Shown: positions 53,129-62,093 of the stretch, one piece after another
Layout of the letters: each line of letters starts with the position of its first letter
Numbering within the stretch: the stretch's first letter is position 1
DNA from: Cytophagales bacterium
GTDB taxonomy: Bacteria; Bacteroidota; Bacteroidia; Cytophagales; 172606-1
Length of the DNA: 64,000 bases
Assembly: GCA_030446715.1 (NCBI GenBank)
Contig: JAUJMU010000003.1
Location: forward strand, 1 to 64,000
Direction: 5' to 3'
Position numbers and translations under genes: made by a program
The notes under the pieces: model-generated
Database searches by the model: none
The model's input: only the letters and a program-made list of their open reading frames with translations
Told to the model about the DNA's origin: nothing

Positions 53129-54751
53129 ATGCTGAAAAGATTTTTCCTTTTTTCCGCCTGCATTACCGTACTGAGCGCCGGTTGCCGCACGGACAATAAA
53201 AACCAGGCCGCTGCTGCCGGCGATACAACCACCACCGCCAGCGGAACCAGCAAAGCTGCAGATTCCTTCACCAATCCGGTGCTGCCCGGCGACTACCCTG
53301 ACCCGTCGGTTACCAAAGTGGGCAACACCTACTGGGCCACGGCTACTTCCTCGGAGTGGGCTCCGCTTTTCCCGCTGCTCCGGTCGACGGATATGGTCAA
53401 CTGGGAAACCGTAGGCCACGTTTTCCCGGATGGTATGCCCCAATGGGCCGATGCCAACTTCTGGGCGCCTGAAATTTCCTACGAAAACGGCCGGATTTAT
53501 ATTTACTACACTGCCCATAAAAAAGGCGGCAACCTGTGCGTTGGCGTCGCCAGTGCTGACCGTCCTGAAGGGCCCTACAAGGACCACGGACCGTTGGTTT
53601 GCCAGGAGGTTGGTTCCATTGATGGTTTTCCGGTCCGGGACGAAAGCGGGAAACTCCACCTGGTCTGGAAGGAAGATGGCAACAGCCGCAACCTGCCCAC
53701 CCCGATCTGGGCCCAGCCGATGAACGAAGAACGGACCGCCCTGACCGGGGAGAAATTTGAGCTTTTCCGCAATGACCCCAGTACCTGGGAAGGCCGGCTG
53801 GTGGAAGGTCCGGCCATGGTGCGCCGTGGTGACTACTTCTACGTATTCTACGCCGGGGATGCCTGCTGCGGCAAGGAATGCACCTACGGGCAGGGCGTGG
53901 CCCGGGCAAAGACGTTGCGGGGGCCCTGGGAGAAGTATTCCGGCAATCCGATCCTGAAAGGACAAGCGGGCTGGAAATGCCCGGGGCATGGCACGGTCAT
54001 TACCGGGCCGGGTGAAAAAGATTACTTTCTTTATCACGCCTACAGCACCAACAGCTTTGTGTACGCCGGCCGGCAGGGAATTCTCACCAGCTTTACCTGG
54101 AACGGCCAGGGGTGGCCTGTATTTCCGGAAAATACCCTGGACAAAGCAGAGGGCAGCCAGATCAGCCAGCTCGATGTGACCGAAGAGTTCAACGGTAATG
54201 CGCTGGCCGCATCGTGGCAGTGGCCGGTGGGTCAGCAGCCCGACTTCACCGTCCAGAATGACAACAACGGCCGGATTACCCTGACGGCGCGCCCCGCAAA
54301 AATTGGTTCCGTACTGGGGCAGCGCACCAAAGCGGCGGCTTATACGGCCTCGGCAGCAGTGGGCAGAAACAGTCTTGGTGCCGGTGAGGCCGCCGGACTC
54401 GCCGCGGTAGGCGACCAGAGCAATGCCCTTGGCGTTTGGATCACGAAAAACAAAATCAGCCTTTGGCAGTTGAAGGGCGACAAAACCCAGACCATAACCG
54501 AGCAGAACCTGCCGCAGGAAGAAACCATTCAGGTCCGCATGGTGGCCGAAGGTGGGGACCAGTTCCGCTTTGCCTGGAGCACCAACGGCCAGACCTGGAA
54601 TGAACTCAACGCCAACCGGCCGCTGGACGGCTCTTACCTGCCGCCGTGGGACCGGGGCATCCGGGCCGCACTGCTGGCCAGAGGACCCGCAAAGTCTGAC
54701 GTGCAGTTTGACTGGTTCCGGCTCACGCACCAGCAGAACAAGCAGTTGTAG
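53129..54751 (+). CDS. Family 43 glycoside hydrolase lipoprotein with C-terminal beta-sandwich
   Basis: 540 residues from the ATG at 53129 (MLKRFFLFSACITVLSAGC, lipobox LSAGC, Cys19). The frame is open upstream to 52688, but that part lies inside the preceding gene and is not coding. Propeller domain: NPVLPGDYPDPSVTKVGNTYW (catalytic Asp), WAPEISYENGRIYIYYTAHK, GSIDGFPVRDESGKLHLVWKED, and EGPAMVRRGDYFYVFYAG (catalytic Glu). A C-terminal jelly-roll (about 365-535, LDVTEEFNGNALAASWQWP) is the beta-xylosidase-type accessory module. Starts 79 bases after the first GH43. Likely periplasmic or outer-surface enzyme that finishes hydrolysis of imported or bound oligosaccharides. Confidence 0.92.
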   Translation: MLKRFFLFSACITVLSAGCRTDNKNQAAAAGDTTTTASGTSKAADSFTNPVLPGDYPDPSVTKVGNTYWATATSSEWAPLFPLLRSTDMVNWETVGHVFPDGMPQWADANFWAPEISYENGRIYIYYTAHKKGGNLCVGVASADRPEGPYKDHGPLVCQEVGSIDGFPVRDESGKLHLVWKEDGNSRNLPTPIWAQPMNEERTALTGEKFELFRNDPSTWEGRLVEGPAMVRRGDYFYVFYAGDACCGKECTYGQGVARAKTLRGPWEKYSGNPILKGQAGWKCPGHGTVITGPGEKDYFLYHAYSTNSFVYAGRQGILTSFTWNGQGWPVFPENTLDKAEGSQISQLDVTEEFNGNALAASWQWPVGQQPDFTVQNDNNGRITLTARPAKIGSVLGQRTKAAAYTASAAVGRNSLGAGEAAGLAAVGDQSNALGVWITKNKISLWQLKGDKTQTITEQNLPQEETIQVRMVAEGGDQFRFAWSTNGQTWNELNANRPLDGSYLPPWDRGIRAALLARGPAKSDVQFDWFRLTHQQNKQL

Positions 54752-54779
54752 GGGGTTATTGGTTATGAGTTGATAGTTA
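54752..54779 (+). repeat. Short heptad array, GGTTATT/AGTTATC type
   Basis: GGTTATT, GGTTATG, AGTTGAT and AGTTATC directly follow the GH43 stop codon with a 7-base period, the same family as at 17.6 kb. Confidence 0.55.
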
Positions 54780-54825
54780 TCAGGAGAGTAAAAAAGCCCC
54801 CGTCACCCTTATAAACCCTTTGAAT

Positions 54826-54860
54826 AAAAAAGAGGCTCCACATGATGGAGCCTCTTTTTT
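54826..54860. terminator. Bidirectional terminator between GH43 and sterol-desaturase-like genes
   Basis: 15-bp perfect stem AAAAAAGAGGCTCCA (54826-54840) with TGGAGCCTCTTTTTT (54846-54860) around a 5-base loop. T run on both strands. Serves the two converging genes and overlaps the stop codon of the minus-strand one. Confidence 0.85.
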
Positions 54861-55578
54861 ATTGCCTGTGAACATCTTTGAAACGGAGCATGTCCAGCAG
54901 GCGCTGCTCTTTTTCCGCATCGAACCCACAGGAAGCGGTAAACTCTTTCGGATTGCTGTAGGTGCCAAAAAGCATATCCCACCATACGATATCGCCGTAG
55001 TTGCTGGTGTGCTTGTTGTATTCGTGGTGAATGCGGTGCATCTCGGGACGTTGAAAAATGTAGCCGATCCACTTGGGCGTCTTCACGTTGGTATGGTAGA
55101 AAAATTCGCCCAGTGCGGTGCAAAGGGTGTAAACGGCTCCCGCCTCCAGACTCAAACCAAGCAGCACATAAACAAGGCCGCTGCCGATCAGGGAGTTTAC
55201 CGTCATCTCCAGCGGATGTTTGTAGAAGGAAGTAATGACTTCAAGCCGCTGCGGACTGTGGTGGATCTGGTGGAAATGCCTCCAGAGAAAATCATGCTGA
55301 TGCCGCCAGCGGTGCCACCAGTAAAAGACAAAGGTGGCAATAAAGTACGCGATAAGCCCGCCGGCTACCGTTCCTGCGTGGTCAGATAACTGAAAAAGGC
55401 TTTTTCCGGTAAGCCACCTTTCCCACGACACTCCGGCCAGCAGCACTACGCACAATTGCACGAAGTTTACGGCCAAAACCCTCACAGACCAGTTGGGAAC
55501 TTCTGGTAGTTTCCAGCCGGGAATCAGCCTTTCAACCAGAAAGCACAAGGCAAAAACAACAAAGATTGTAATCAACAT
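54859..55578 (-). CDS. Sterol desaturase/fatty-acid hydroxylase family protein
   Basis: 239-residue integral membrane di-iron enzyme. Histidine boxes are clear: FYWWHRWRHQHDFLWRHFHQIHHSPQ and MHRIHHEYNKHTSNYGDIVWWDMLFGTY (HxxHH plus downstream His). Three or four membrane helices. The family hydroxylates or desaturates lipids or carotenoids; this one resembles the short bacterial group of unknown substrate. It is the first of a same-strand series with a DUF2238 membrane protein and YiaAB downstream in gene order (upstream here). It ends in a terminator. Confidence 0.9.
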   Translation of the reverse strand: MLITIFVVFALCFLVERLIPGWKLPEVPNWSVRVLAVNFVQLCVVLLAGVSWERWLTGKSLFQLSDHAGTVAGGLIAYFIATFVFYWWHRWRHQHDFLWRHFHQIHHSPQRLEVITSFYKHPLEMTVNSLIGSGLVYVLLGLSLEAGAVYTLCTALGEFFYHTNVKTPKWIGYIFQRPEMHRIHHEYNKHTSNYGDIVWWDMLFGTYSNPKEFTASCGFDAEKEQRLLDMLRFKDVHRQ

Positions 55579-55644
55579 GAAAAGAAAGGATTGAAGGTGG
55601 AGAATCAGGCAGGAGTTCTGGAAGCCCTGCCCATTATTTGATTC

Positions 55645-56400
55645 TTAACAAACCGCCGGTATCTGCTGCTTTTCTTTTCCTGAGGCAATTTTCCAGACCG
55701 AAAAACAAATCAGCATGGCGAGGATGGCCCCGCTGAAGGCAAGGCCCATGTCTTTCTGGGCATCCCAGATATCGCCCTGCGTGCCCAGGTAAGCTACTCC
55801 CTGAGCCGGGAAAAAAACATCCGCCACGGCCCATTCGATCAGCTCGTATATGCCACTGAAGGACAGGGTAATTTCTGCCGGTAATACCCGGCAGACCCAT
55901 CCCGGCCAGCCAAACCAGTTCCGGAAGAAGTCGCGCATGGGGTAAGCCAGCATGAATCCGAAACTGAAATGCACGATCCGGTCGTAGTGATTTCGGCCAA
56001 GACTGAAAACATCCTTCAGCCAGTAACCAAAAGGATTTTCGGCGTAGGTGTACTGGGCACCATAAATGTGGAGCAGCAGGTACCCAAAAATCAGACTGTA
56101 GCTGAGGTCACTTAGCTGGAATTTCCGGAAAGTGGCGGTCAGCGTGACCAGAAAAAGTGCCGTCAGGGTGTTTTCGGTAAACCAGTTGGCCTTATCCGTG
56201 GTAAAAAGATAAGTCATTGTCCAGCAGGCGGTGAAGGCACACAGGTAAAATTGCAACAGTACATTCCGGCTCAGAGGGGCGCGGTGCGGGGAACCGGCAG
56301 TTGTGAATCGCATCAGTATGTCGTTGAAGTTCAGGGACAAGTTATCATCCGCCCGGAAACCGGTTTTTGTTTTACCTGCTCCGACATTACACTGACTCAT
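55645..56400 (-). CDS. DUF2238 (YjdF-like) membrane protein
   Basis: 251-residue protein with about six predicted helices (NVLLQFYLCAFTACWTM, LTALFLVTLTATF, LIFGYLLLHIYGAQYTY, IVHFSFGFMLAYPMRDF, ITLSFSGIYELIEWAVADVFF, MGLAFSGAILAMLICFSVW). Contains HYDRIVHFSFGF and YELIEWAVA with QGDIWDAQKDM, diagnostic of DUF2238; function unknown. The start at 56400 (ATG) is preceded by an AAGGA-like site and overlaps the previous gene by 14 bases. An internal ATG at 56313 is an alternative, adding doubt about the first 29 residues. Downstream gene is the desaturase-like protein 66 bases away. Confidence 0.85.
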   Translation of the reverse strand: MSQCNVGAGKTKTGFRADDNLSLNFNDILMRFTTAGSPHRAPLSRNVLLQFYLCAFTACWTMTYLFTTDKANWFTENTLTALFLVTLTATFRKFQLSDLSYSLIFGYLLLHIYGAQYTYAENPFGYWLKDVFSLGRNHYDRIVHFSFGFMLAYPMRDFFRNWFGWPGWVCRVLPAEITLSFSGIYELIEWAVADVFFPAQGVAYLGTQGDIWDAQKDMGLAFSGAILAMLICFSVWKIASGKEKQQIPAVC

Positions 56401-56662
56401 ATTCCTTCAGTATTTTCTCGGTTTTGGCCCCGGTAATCCGGTTGATCAGCTTACCGGCTTCGTGGTCGTCGCGCAGGGTTTTGGCAAGTGTGAAACAGGA
56501 GGCCACTGTGAATACAATGCCCATCATCAGATAACCTTTGATCCAGAGATTCACCGGCAGAAAAAGAATTCCGGTCAGCATCAGGCCGGAGGAAAGGATG
56601 AATGATGCCCATACCTGATAGCGGAAGGCGGCAGTAGTCTGATTGATGATCGGATTTTCCAT
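56387..56662 (-). CDS. YiaA/YiaB two-helix domain membrane protein
   Basis: 91 residues from the ATG at 56662; the open frame to 56722 is not needed. Two membrane helices, FRYQVWASFILSSGLMLTGILFLP and GYLMMGIVFTVASCFTLAKTLRD, match the YiaAB domain, with a charged C-terminal tail. Its role is unknown; in enterobacteria related proteins are linked to envelope stress. Overlaps the DUF2238 gene by 14 bases, so the two are probably translated together. Confidence 0.88.
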   Translation of the reverse strand: MENPIINQTTAAFRYQVWASFILSSGLMLTGILFLPVNLWIKGYLMMGIVFTVASCFTLAKTLRDDHEAGKLINRITGAKTEKILKEYESV

Positions 56663-56861
56663 TCGTGAAAATTGTTTTGGCAGGATGCTCCAAAGGTAAA
56701 GGTGCAACCGACCCGAAGACAAACCATAAATTTTAAAATCTGACTTTACAGAAGCGTATACATCTTCGTCAAATTGCTGACAAACAATATATTGTCTTTA
56801 TAAAAACTGGCTTTATATTTCTATGGTAGTCCGCTAACTTCCGGTTTTCAAAAACAAGATA

Positions 56862-58373
56862 TTGGATAACCTGAAAGAAATTCTGCACACGCTTTCGCCT
56901 GAGGAGCAAAAAGAACTGGCAACGTTTATCGGGCGGCTGAAGGACAAAAAGCATCGCAAAGACCTGCAGCTTTACAAGTTGCTGCTGCAAAAACGGACTA
57001 CCGGAACGGCGGACATGCTGAAGGAACTATATCCGGCGGAAGAAAACCCGGCGGCATACCATGCGTTGCGCAAACGGCTGTTCGGATATCTGACGGATTT
57101 CATTCTCCTTAAACGTCAGGAAAGCGACCCCACTGCGGCAGCGGCCATCCGGGGAATGATCTCGCTTGCCGGATACTTGTTTGAAAAAGGAGCCGCCCGG
57201 AACGGATGGAAAGTGCTGCGGAAGGCGGAAAAATCAGCCCTTGCAGGTGAGCACTATGACCTGCTCAACTCCGTTTACGTACTCCAGATCGAACAGGCGC
57301 ATCACCCGGAGGCCGGCCCCCTGCCGGAAATAGTTCAAAAATACCAACTGAACAAAAGCAGGGCGGAGGAGGAAGAACGCGCAACCATTGCCAGCAGCTG
57401 GATGAATCATTACCTGCAGGAAGCCAAAGTACGGGGCAGGGACCTGCCATTTGAAGCCATTACCCGGCAGGTGCTCGAAGAATACCGGCTGGCAGAAGTT
57501 GTGGCCGACCGTCCCAGACTTTTTTATCAGCTGATGTCCATTGCGAGAAGTGCCGTGCTGGTGAAGAAAGATTACCATGCATTTGAGTCGTACCTGATCG
57601 GGCAATACTCCCGAATGGAAGAAAGGGGGGCATTTTTGCCGCTGCACCTGCCTTACCAGACCGGTCTGCTCTACATGATTGCCCAGACGCTGTACCGCAA
57701 CCGGAAGTTTGGCGGTTCGCTTCAATGGCTGGCCAGACTGGATGATTTACTGCGGCTTTCCGCCAAAAGAGATCAGCAGCAGTGGACGAGCCGGTACACG
57801 CTGCTGCTGGCCATGAATTACGTTTACACGGGCGAAAGCGACAAAGCCACGGCGATTCTCGAAAAGATCATAGACCACCCTCCGGAATATTTTCAGCCAG
57901 CACAGTTGATGAATGCCCGGATCAACCTTGCCTTTTGTTATTTCCAGCGGGGTGACTTTGGCAAAGCCGGTCGTCTGTTGCTTTCAGCCGGACATTCCGA
58001 TCTCTGGTGCGGGAAGAAGCTTGGCCGGGAATGGGTGCTGAAGAAAAATCTGAGCGAATTGATTATTCACTACGAGACCGGAAATCCGGACCTGGCAGTC
58101 AACAGAATCCGCAGCATCGAAAGGAGTTTTGGGGATTTGCTCCGGAGCCACGGCTACCGCAATGTAAAGGTCTACCTGCATTTTCTCCGGCAACTGCTCG
58201 AAAATCCCGGCTCCCTTTCCGGCGATGCTTTTTCGGCCGAAGCCGATAAACAGTTTCACTTTCTGCCGGTTGAGCAGGAAGATTTGCAGGCCATCAGTTT
58301 TTATGCCTGGCTCAAAGCAAAAACGACCAGAAGGGATTACTACCCTGTGCTGCTGGAACTGGTGAAAATCTAA
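56862..58373 (+). CDS. Uncharacterised helical-repeat (TPR-like) protein
   Basis: 503-residue soluble protein, no signal peptide, TTG start (56862) because no in-frame ATG is near the N-terminus. N-terminal 90 residues are Leu/Lys-rich helices (DNLKEILHTLSPEEQKELATFI ... YHALRKRLFGYLTDFILLKRQ). From about 100 a series of helix pairs with tetratricopeptide-like spacing runs to the end (FLPLHLPYQTGLLYMIAQTLYRNR; SLQWLARLDDLL; YTLLLAMNYVYTGESDKATAILEKII; ARINLAFCYFQRGDFGKAGRLLL). No catalytic motif. The family is unknown to me; such proteins are common and function as scaffolds or regulators in Cytophagales. Divergent from the YiaAB gene across 199 bases. Confidence 0.75.
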   Translation: MDNLKEILHTLSPEEQKELATFIGRLKDKKHRKDLQLYKLLLQKRTTGTADMLKELYPAEENPAAYHALRKRLFGYLTDFILLKRQESDPTAAAAIRGMISLAGYLFEKGAARNGWKVLRKAEKSALAGEHYDLLNSVYVLQIEQAHHPEAGPLPEIVQKYQLNKSRAEEEERATIASSWMNHYLQEAKVRGRDLPFEAITRQVLEEYRLAEVVADRPRLFYQLMSIARSAVLVKKDYHAFESYLIGQYSRMEERGAFLPLHLPYQTGLLYMIAQTLYRNRKFGGSLQWLARLDDLLRLSAKRDQQQWTSRYTLLLAMNYVYTGESDKATAILEKIIDHPPEYFQPAQLMNARINLAFCYFQRGDFGKAGRLLLSAGHSDLWCGKKLGREWVLKKNLSELIIHYETGNPDLAVNRIRSIERSFGDLLRSHGYRNVKVYLHFLRQLLENPGSLSGDAFSAEADKQFHFLPVEQEDLQAISFYAWLKAKTTRRDYYPVLLELVKI

Positions 58374-58482
58374 ACGCTCCCCGCTGAGAACAGGAGTATG
58401 CGGTTTGAAAGTGTAACTGGTCACACTTACCACCAACCTGATTTTTTATCCGGCAAGTTGTGTCTCCTTCTACCTGTAAGAC

Positions 58483-58506
58483 AAGAAAGCCCGTCAGGTG
58501 ACGGGC
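58483..58506 (-). terminator. Intrinsic terminator of the beta-helix protein gene
   Basis: Stem GCCCGTCA (58489-58496) with TGACGGGC (58499-58506) and a TTTCTT tail on the minus strand, 25 bases after the stop codon of the C-terminal segment. Confidence 0.7.
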
Positions 58507-58531
58507 CCTCTCCTGTGCTTCTGATAAAAGT

Positions 58532-58884
58532 CTACTTCTTCGTTACTTTTATCATTTGCACCCTGTTACCGTGTTCGGCGTAAATCATATAGAGGCCGGA
58601 TGGCAGGCTGGGATCAGGGAGTAACTCAATCACATTCTGACCTTTCTGGATTTTTGTGTTCCGGCGGAACAATTCCTTGCCGTAAATATCAGTGATGGAT
58701 ACTTTCACGTTTTTTTCGGCGGCTGAATTGATCTCCATCAGGATTCTCTCCGAGAACGGATTAGGATGCGCCGCAATCACCAGTGATTCCGGTTCAAAAT
58801 GGACGGCGACTACGCCCGAATACAGAACCGTGCCATCCATATTGGTTTGCCGGAGGCGGTAGTAGCGGGTCCCTTTTTTGCCTT
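58532..58884 (-). other. Detached C-terminal segment with type IX secretion sorting domain
   Basis: In the frame one base away from the long beta-helix gene this stretch reads [20 protein letters not shown], then [29 protein letters not shown]..., and ends GLYMIYAEHGNRVQMIKVTKK. The PNPF motif, the beta-sandwich pattern and the basic end are those of the type A Por secretion C-terminal domain. It should be continuous with the upstream gene; the change of frame falls in two A6 runs (plus-strand T6 at 58874-58879 and 58883-58888). One base too many in one run would explain it. Without it, the long protein would lack its secretion signal. Confidence 0.8.
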
Positions 58885-61800
58885 TTTTCTGAATCCAGAA
58901 ACCTGTACTGTTGCACCTGCGTTGAATTTTGGTTTCTGCTGCCGGTGTATCCCAAGGGCCGGAATTTATCATCCTTCACTGACACTTCCACATAGAAGCC
59001 TTTGATACTGGGATTTGCCGGCGTTTCCCAACTCACCAGGGCATCAGGTCCGTTTTTCTCTACCGTAATCTTCAGAAAGCTGTCCTGAAGGGTGCCCGTT
59101 CCGGTGCCCGTTCCGGTGCCTGTTCCGGTGCCCGTTCCGGTGCCTGTTCCGGTGCCCGTTCCGGTGCCCGTTCCGGTGCCTGTTCCGGTGCCCGTTCCGG
59201 TGCCCGTTCCGGTGCCTGTTCCGGTGCCCGTTCCGGTGCCTGTTCCGGTGCCCGTTCCGGTGCCTGTTCCGGTGCCCGTTCCGGTGCCTGTTCCGGTGCC
59301 TGTTCCGGTGCCCGTTCCGGTGCCCGTTCCGGTGCCCGTTCCGGTGCCCGTTCCGGTGCCCGTTCCGGTAATGACTGATAAGGCAGAGAGGTCTGAAATG
59401 TTTTCAATGCTCAGGCTGTATGACCCGTTGATGCTGCCGTTTAGCGGTTGAGGCAGGGTTAAATCAGGTTTGGTCCAGAGGCCGTTCCCGAATGTGCTGA
59501 TGTAGCTGTTCGGTCTGAGAAAAAGCTCCTGTTCATCGGCAGTGTTCCATTGCAGGGAAACAGTCAGATTGGAATTGCCATTTACTTTTTCCTCCAGAAG
59601 CCAGGTACTGTTTACCCTTTCCTTAAGAATGGGCGTGCCGGTTGTACCTCCCGATAAAACTCCTTCTCTGACCTGTACACTGAAGTCATCCGTTTCCCCG
59701 GCGTTTCCGATCCGGACTGGCAGATAGCTTCCTGCCGTACCCACCGGAAATACCCCCTGACGTCCCTGGCCAACGGATGAGCAGGTCAGTTTACCACTGC
59801 CATCCGTTACAATGTAGCTCCCGCCGCTGGCCCCGGTCACCGTCGCAGAGGCACCCATGGTCAGCTGGTGGTTACCCAGAAAAAGTTTCCCCTGTCCTAT
59901 TACCAGTTCCTGACTGATCGTGGCTGGTCCGGCCAGAACTTTCCGGTCCGGCCCCTGCAACACCAGACGGCCAAAGCTGCCGGAGGCGATGACTTGTTCA
60001 CCGTTGCCCTTGAAGATGGCAGCAGAAGTATGGTCGCCCCGGATCCCTTCACCGGAGTAAGCGCCATTTATTTCAAGGATGGTATTGGCCTGAAGTACCA
60101 GGGGAGAAGCAGCATTCAGATTTTTGGATTGCGCCATTCCTCCCGTTTTGACTACCGGCACCGGGCTGGCCGTGACAGGGATGTTTGCATCAATCAGCGG
60201 GGTGGGCACGCAGTTACTCCAGTTGCCGGCGTTGAACCAATCATTGGATCCGTTACCTCCCGTCCATTCAGTTGTTGCTGAATTGACCACATTAATACTG
60301 TGCGGGATTGTCTGCACCCGGCCATTGCCATCGGTATAGGTAAACCGGAGCGAATGATTACCCAACCCGGCAACCGCCGGATTGAAGAACTTGCCTCCGG
60401 TGACGCCGGGACCGCTGTAGGTGCCATTTGGTTGATTTCCGAACGTCAGGGGAATGGTGCCCCCGTAAAAACAAACCCGGCTGCCGGCAGTGGGCTGGTG
60501 GGCACCGATGCAGAGATCGGCCCGTTGCTCAATTGTATTGCCCCAGAAATCCCGCCTCCCCGGATTAATGCCCAGCGCCCCCGCAAGATCAATGGCCTTG
60601 CCCACGAGGGGGGAAGTGCCGGGTAACTGATAACTTCTGAGCGTATGCAGCTTGCGGGGGTCAGAAATTGTGCCTCCGTTGCCGGGTTCGCTGAACTGAG
60701 GATCTGTGAAATAGCCGGCGGGGGAGCCGGCAAATATTTCCTGACTGGTGCCGGTTCTCCATTCCTGCATAGAATTAAAAATGGTGCCAGCCCAGTTTAC
60801 CCTGAAGGGAGCACCCGTAGTCCAGTAGTTGTTTCCTTCAAACTTGAGATCAGTAAGCCGGTCTACCAATACCAATTCCTGACCGCTGGTGGTCTGAAAA
60901 ATATTGTTCCGGATTTTAATATTGCTCATTCCGCCGCTCTGCGCAAAAAAAGCTTTGGGTGTTCCTTTGGCGGAAGGAGTGAGGTAAACAGTATTATTAT
61001 AAATTTCGGCATCCTGAATTCCCCCGCTGGAACCTGAGGACCAAAGGTGAATGGCTCCGTAATTGCCGTTCCGGGCATCATTCTCACTGATGTTGTAGCG
61101 AATCACCAGGCCTTTCATGGTCGTAGCACCCGGGTACTGGGCAACCAGATAGCCCGGACCATCATTATCGTGCGAGTAGTTATACTGTATGGTACTGTTG
61201 GTGCAGCCACCATCAATATCAAAGCCTCCGCCGTCTTTTTGAGTGCCTGTCCGGTTGTGATGCGATTCGCAATACTGGATAGTGATGTTATTGCAGCTGT
61301 AGGCCCAGATTCCTACTGGTCCGCCTCCCGTCCAGGCGTTAAGCCAGCCATTGTTATAAGTTTCGCAGTATTCAACCAGCCCCCCATCCACTCCACCTAA
61401 CACAATTCCACTACCGGAATGATGGTTGGTGATCTCGGCTATACCGGAAATGTTGAAAACTTTGGTGTTGCCTAAGTAAAAATTCCGGTGGCCGGTCACT
61501 GCCTCTGAATAAGAGGAAATTCCGCCCGCGGCAATGTCATGCACTGAGCAGTTGTTGATTATGATATTGTCATACCCGCTGCTTCCATTCCAACTGCCTG
61601 CCTGAATGCCACCTTCCTTGTATCCGTACACTTCAACATTTTCAATTTCTATGTAGGCAAGTCTGCGGCCGGGCAGATCCATAAAAAAACTTATACCAGT
61701 TTCGGTGTTGACTGTTCTGCCCGAACCGGCGAATATCAGATTACTTATTTTGATACCTGCTCCGTTGTAGACCGACATGCCCTCTTTTGTTCCACTGTTG

Positions 61801-62093
61801 ATTGTAGCCCGGCCGGTACCAAATGAGCGGAGAGTAATGGGCCTTTCCGGCGTGCCATTCACTTCCGGCCCAAAATAGATGCTCCCGTTGAACGTACTTC
61901 CTCCTTCAAAAAGAATTTCGTCGCCAGGCAGAAAGCGGGTTGAGTTGACCTTGGATAAGGTTGCCCATGCCAGGTTGACGGCAGTACCGGAGTTTGAGTC
62001 ATTTCCCCGGGAGCTGATGTAATAGGTGACTGCCTGAAGCGGACCTGCCAGCAGGGCAATCAACAGGCAGGCAAGTGTAGATTTCAATTTCAT
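58794..62093 (-). CDS. Large secreted right-handed beta-helix protein with GTGT-repeat linker, frameshifted before its secretion domain
   Basis: About 1,099 residues in the main frame. Signal peptide [21 protein letters not shown] (ATG at 62093). Then a parallel beta-helix (about 25-430) with repeating turns such as [30 protein letters not shown] and [19 protein letters not shown], as in polysaccharide lyases and their relatives. A PKD-like or Ig-like region follows (about 520-615), then further beta domains with [13 protein letters not shown], then a 92-residue Gly-Thr repeat, and a FN3-like domain. The frame then runs off at 58794 instead of entering the type IX sorting domain (58532-58884). 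A catalytic role on polysaccharide is possible but no lyase residues were assigned. Confidence 0.85.
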   Translation of the reverse strand: MKLKSTLACLLIALLAGPLQAVTYYISSRGNDSNSGTAVNLAWATLSKVNSTRFLPGDEILFEGGSTFNGSIYFGPEVNGTPERPITLRSFGTGRATINSGTKEGMSVYNGAGIKISNLIFAGSGRTVNTETGISFFMDLPGRRLAYIEIENVEVYGYKEGGIQAGSWNGSSGYDNIIINNCSVHDIAAGGISSYSEAVTGHRNFYLGNTKVFNISGIAEITNHHSGSGIVLGGVDGGLVEYCETYNNGWLNAWTGGGPVGIWAYSCNNITIQYCESHHNRTGTQKDGGGFDIDGGCTNSTIQYNYSHDNDGPGYLVAQYPGATTMKGLVIRYNISENDARNGNYGAIHLWSSGSSGGIQDAEIYNNTVYLTPSAKGTPKAFFAQSGGMSNIKIRNNIFQTTSGQELVLVDRLTDLKFEGNNYWTTGAPFRVNWAGTIFNSMQEWRTGTSQEIFAGSPAGYFTDPQFSEPGNGGTISDPRKLHTLRSYQLPGTSPLVGKAIDLAGALGINPGRRDFWGNTIEQRADLCIGAHQPTAGSRVCFYGGTIPLTFGNQPNGTYSGPGVTGGKFFNPAVAGLGNHSLRFTYTDGNGRVQTIPHSINVVNSATTEWTGGNGSNDWFNAGNWSNCVPTPLIDANIPVTASPVPVVKTGGMAQSKNLNAASPLVLQANTILEINGAYSGEGIRGDHTSAAIFKGNGEQVIASGSFGRLVLQGPDRKVLAGPATISQELVIGQGKLFLGNHQLTMGASATVTGASGGSYIVTDGSGKLTCSSVGQGRQGVFPVGTAGSYLPVRIGNAGETDDFSVQVREGVLSGGTTGTPILKERVNSTWLLEEKVNGNSNLTVSLQWNTADEQELFLRPNSYISTFGNGLWTKPDLTLPQPLNGSINGSYSLSIENISDLSALSVITGTGTGTGTGTGTGTGTGTGTGTGTGTGTGTGTGTGTGTGTGTGTGTGTGTGTGTGTGTGTGTGTGTGTGTGTGTGTGTGTGTGTGTGTGTGTLQDSFLKITVEKNGPDALVSWETPANPSIKGFYVEVSVKDDKFRPLGYTGSRNQNSTQVQQYRFLDSEKRQKRDPLLPPPANQYGWHGSVFGRSRRPF
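59091..59366. repeat. Tandem array of 23 units of 12 bp encoding Gly-Thr repeats
   Basis: GGTGCCCGTTCC repeats exactly 23 times over 276 bases with the only variation at the sixth or nearby base (C or T). It encodes GTGT in the minus-strand gene (92 residues, flexible linker). It is open in other frames as well, giving Pro-Val repeats on the plus strand and Arg-Ala-Pro-Glu repeats on the minus strand. Copy-number change would alter linker length by 4 residues without shifting frame. Confidence 0.97.

Noticed and set aside
53123-54730. 535-residue open frame antisense to the GH43 lipoprotein
   Set aside because: GH43 motifs and a lipoprotein signal support the plus strand; the antisense frame has no family features and is open because of GC-rich codon usage.
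59091-59366. Tandem repeats as a CRISPR array
   Set aside because: Units are contiguous 12-mers without spacers and encode a Gly-Thr repeat inside a longer reading frame; no cas genes are present.
59092-59451. Plus-strand Pro-Val repeat ORF and minus-strand Arg-Ala-Pro-Glu ORF
   Set aside because: They are other-frame readings of the 12-bp array in the beta-helix gene; no independent signals.
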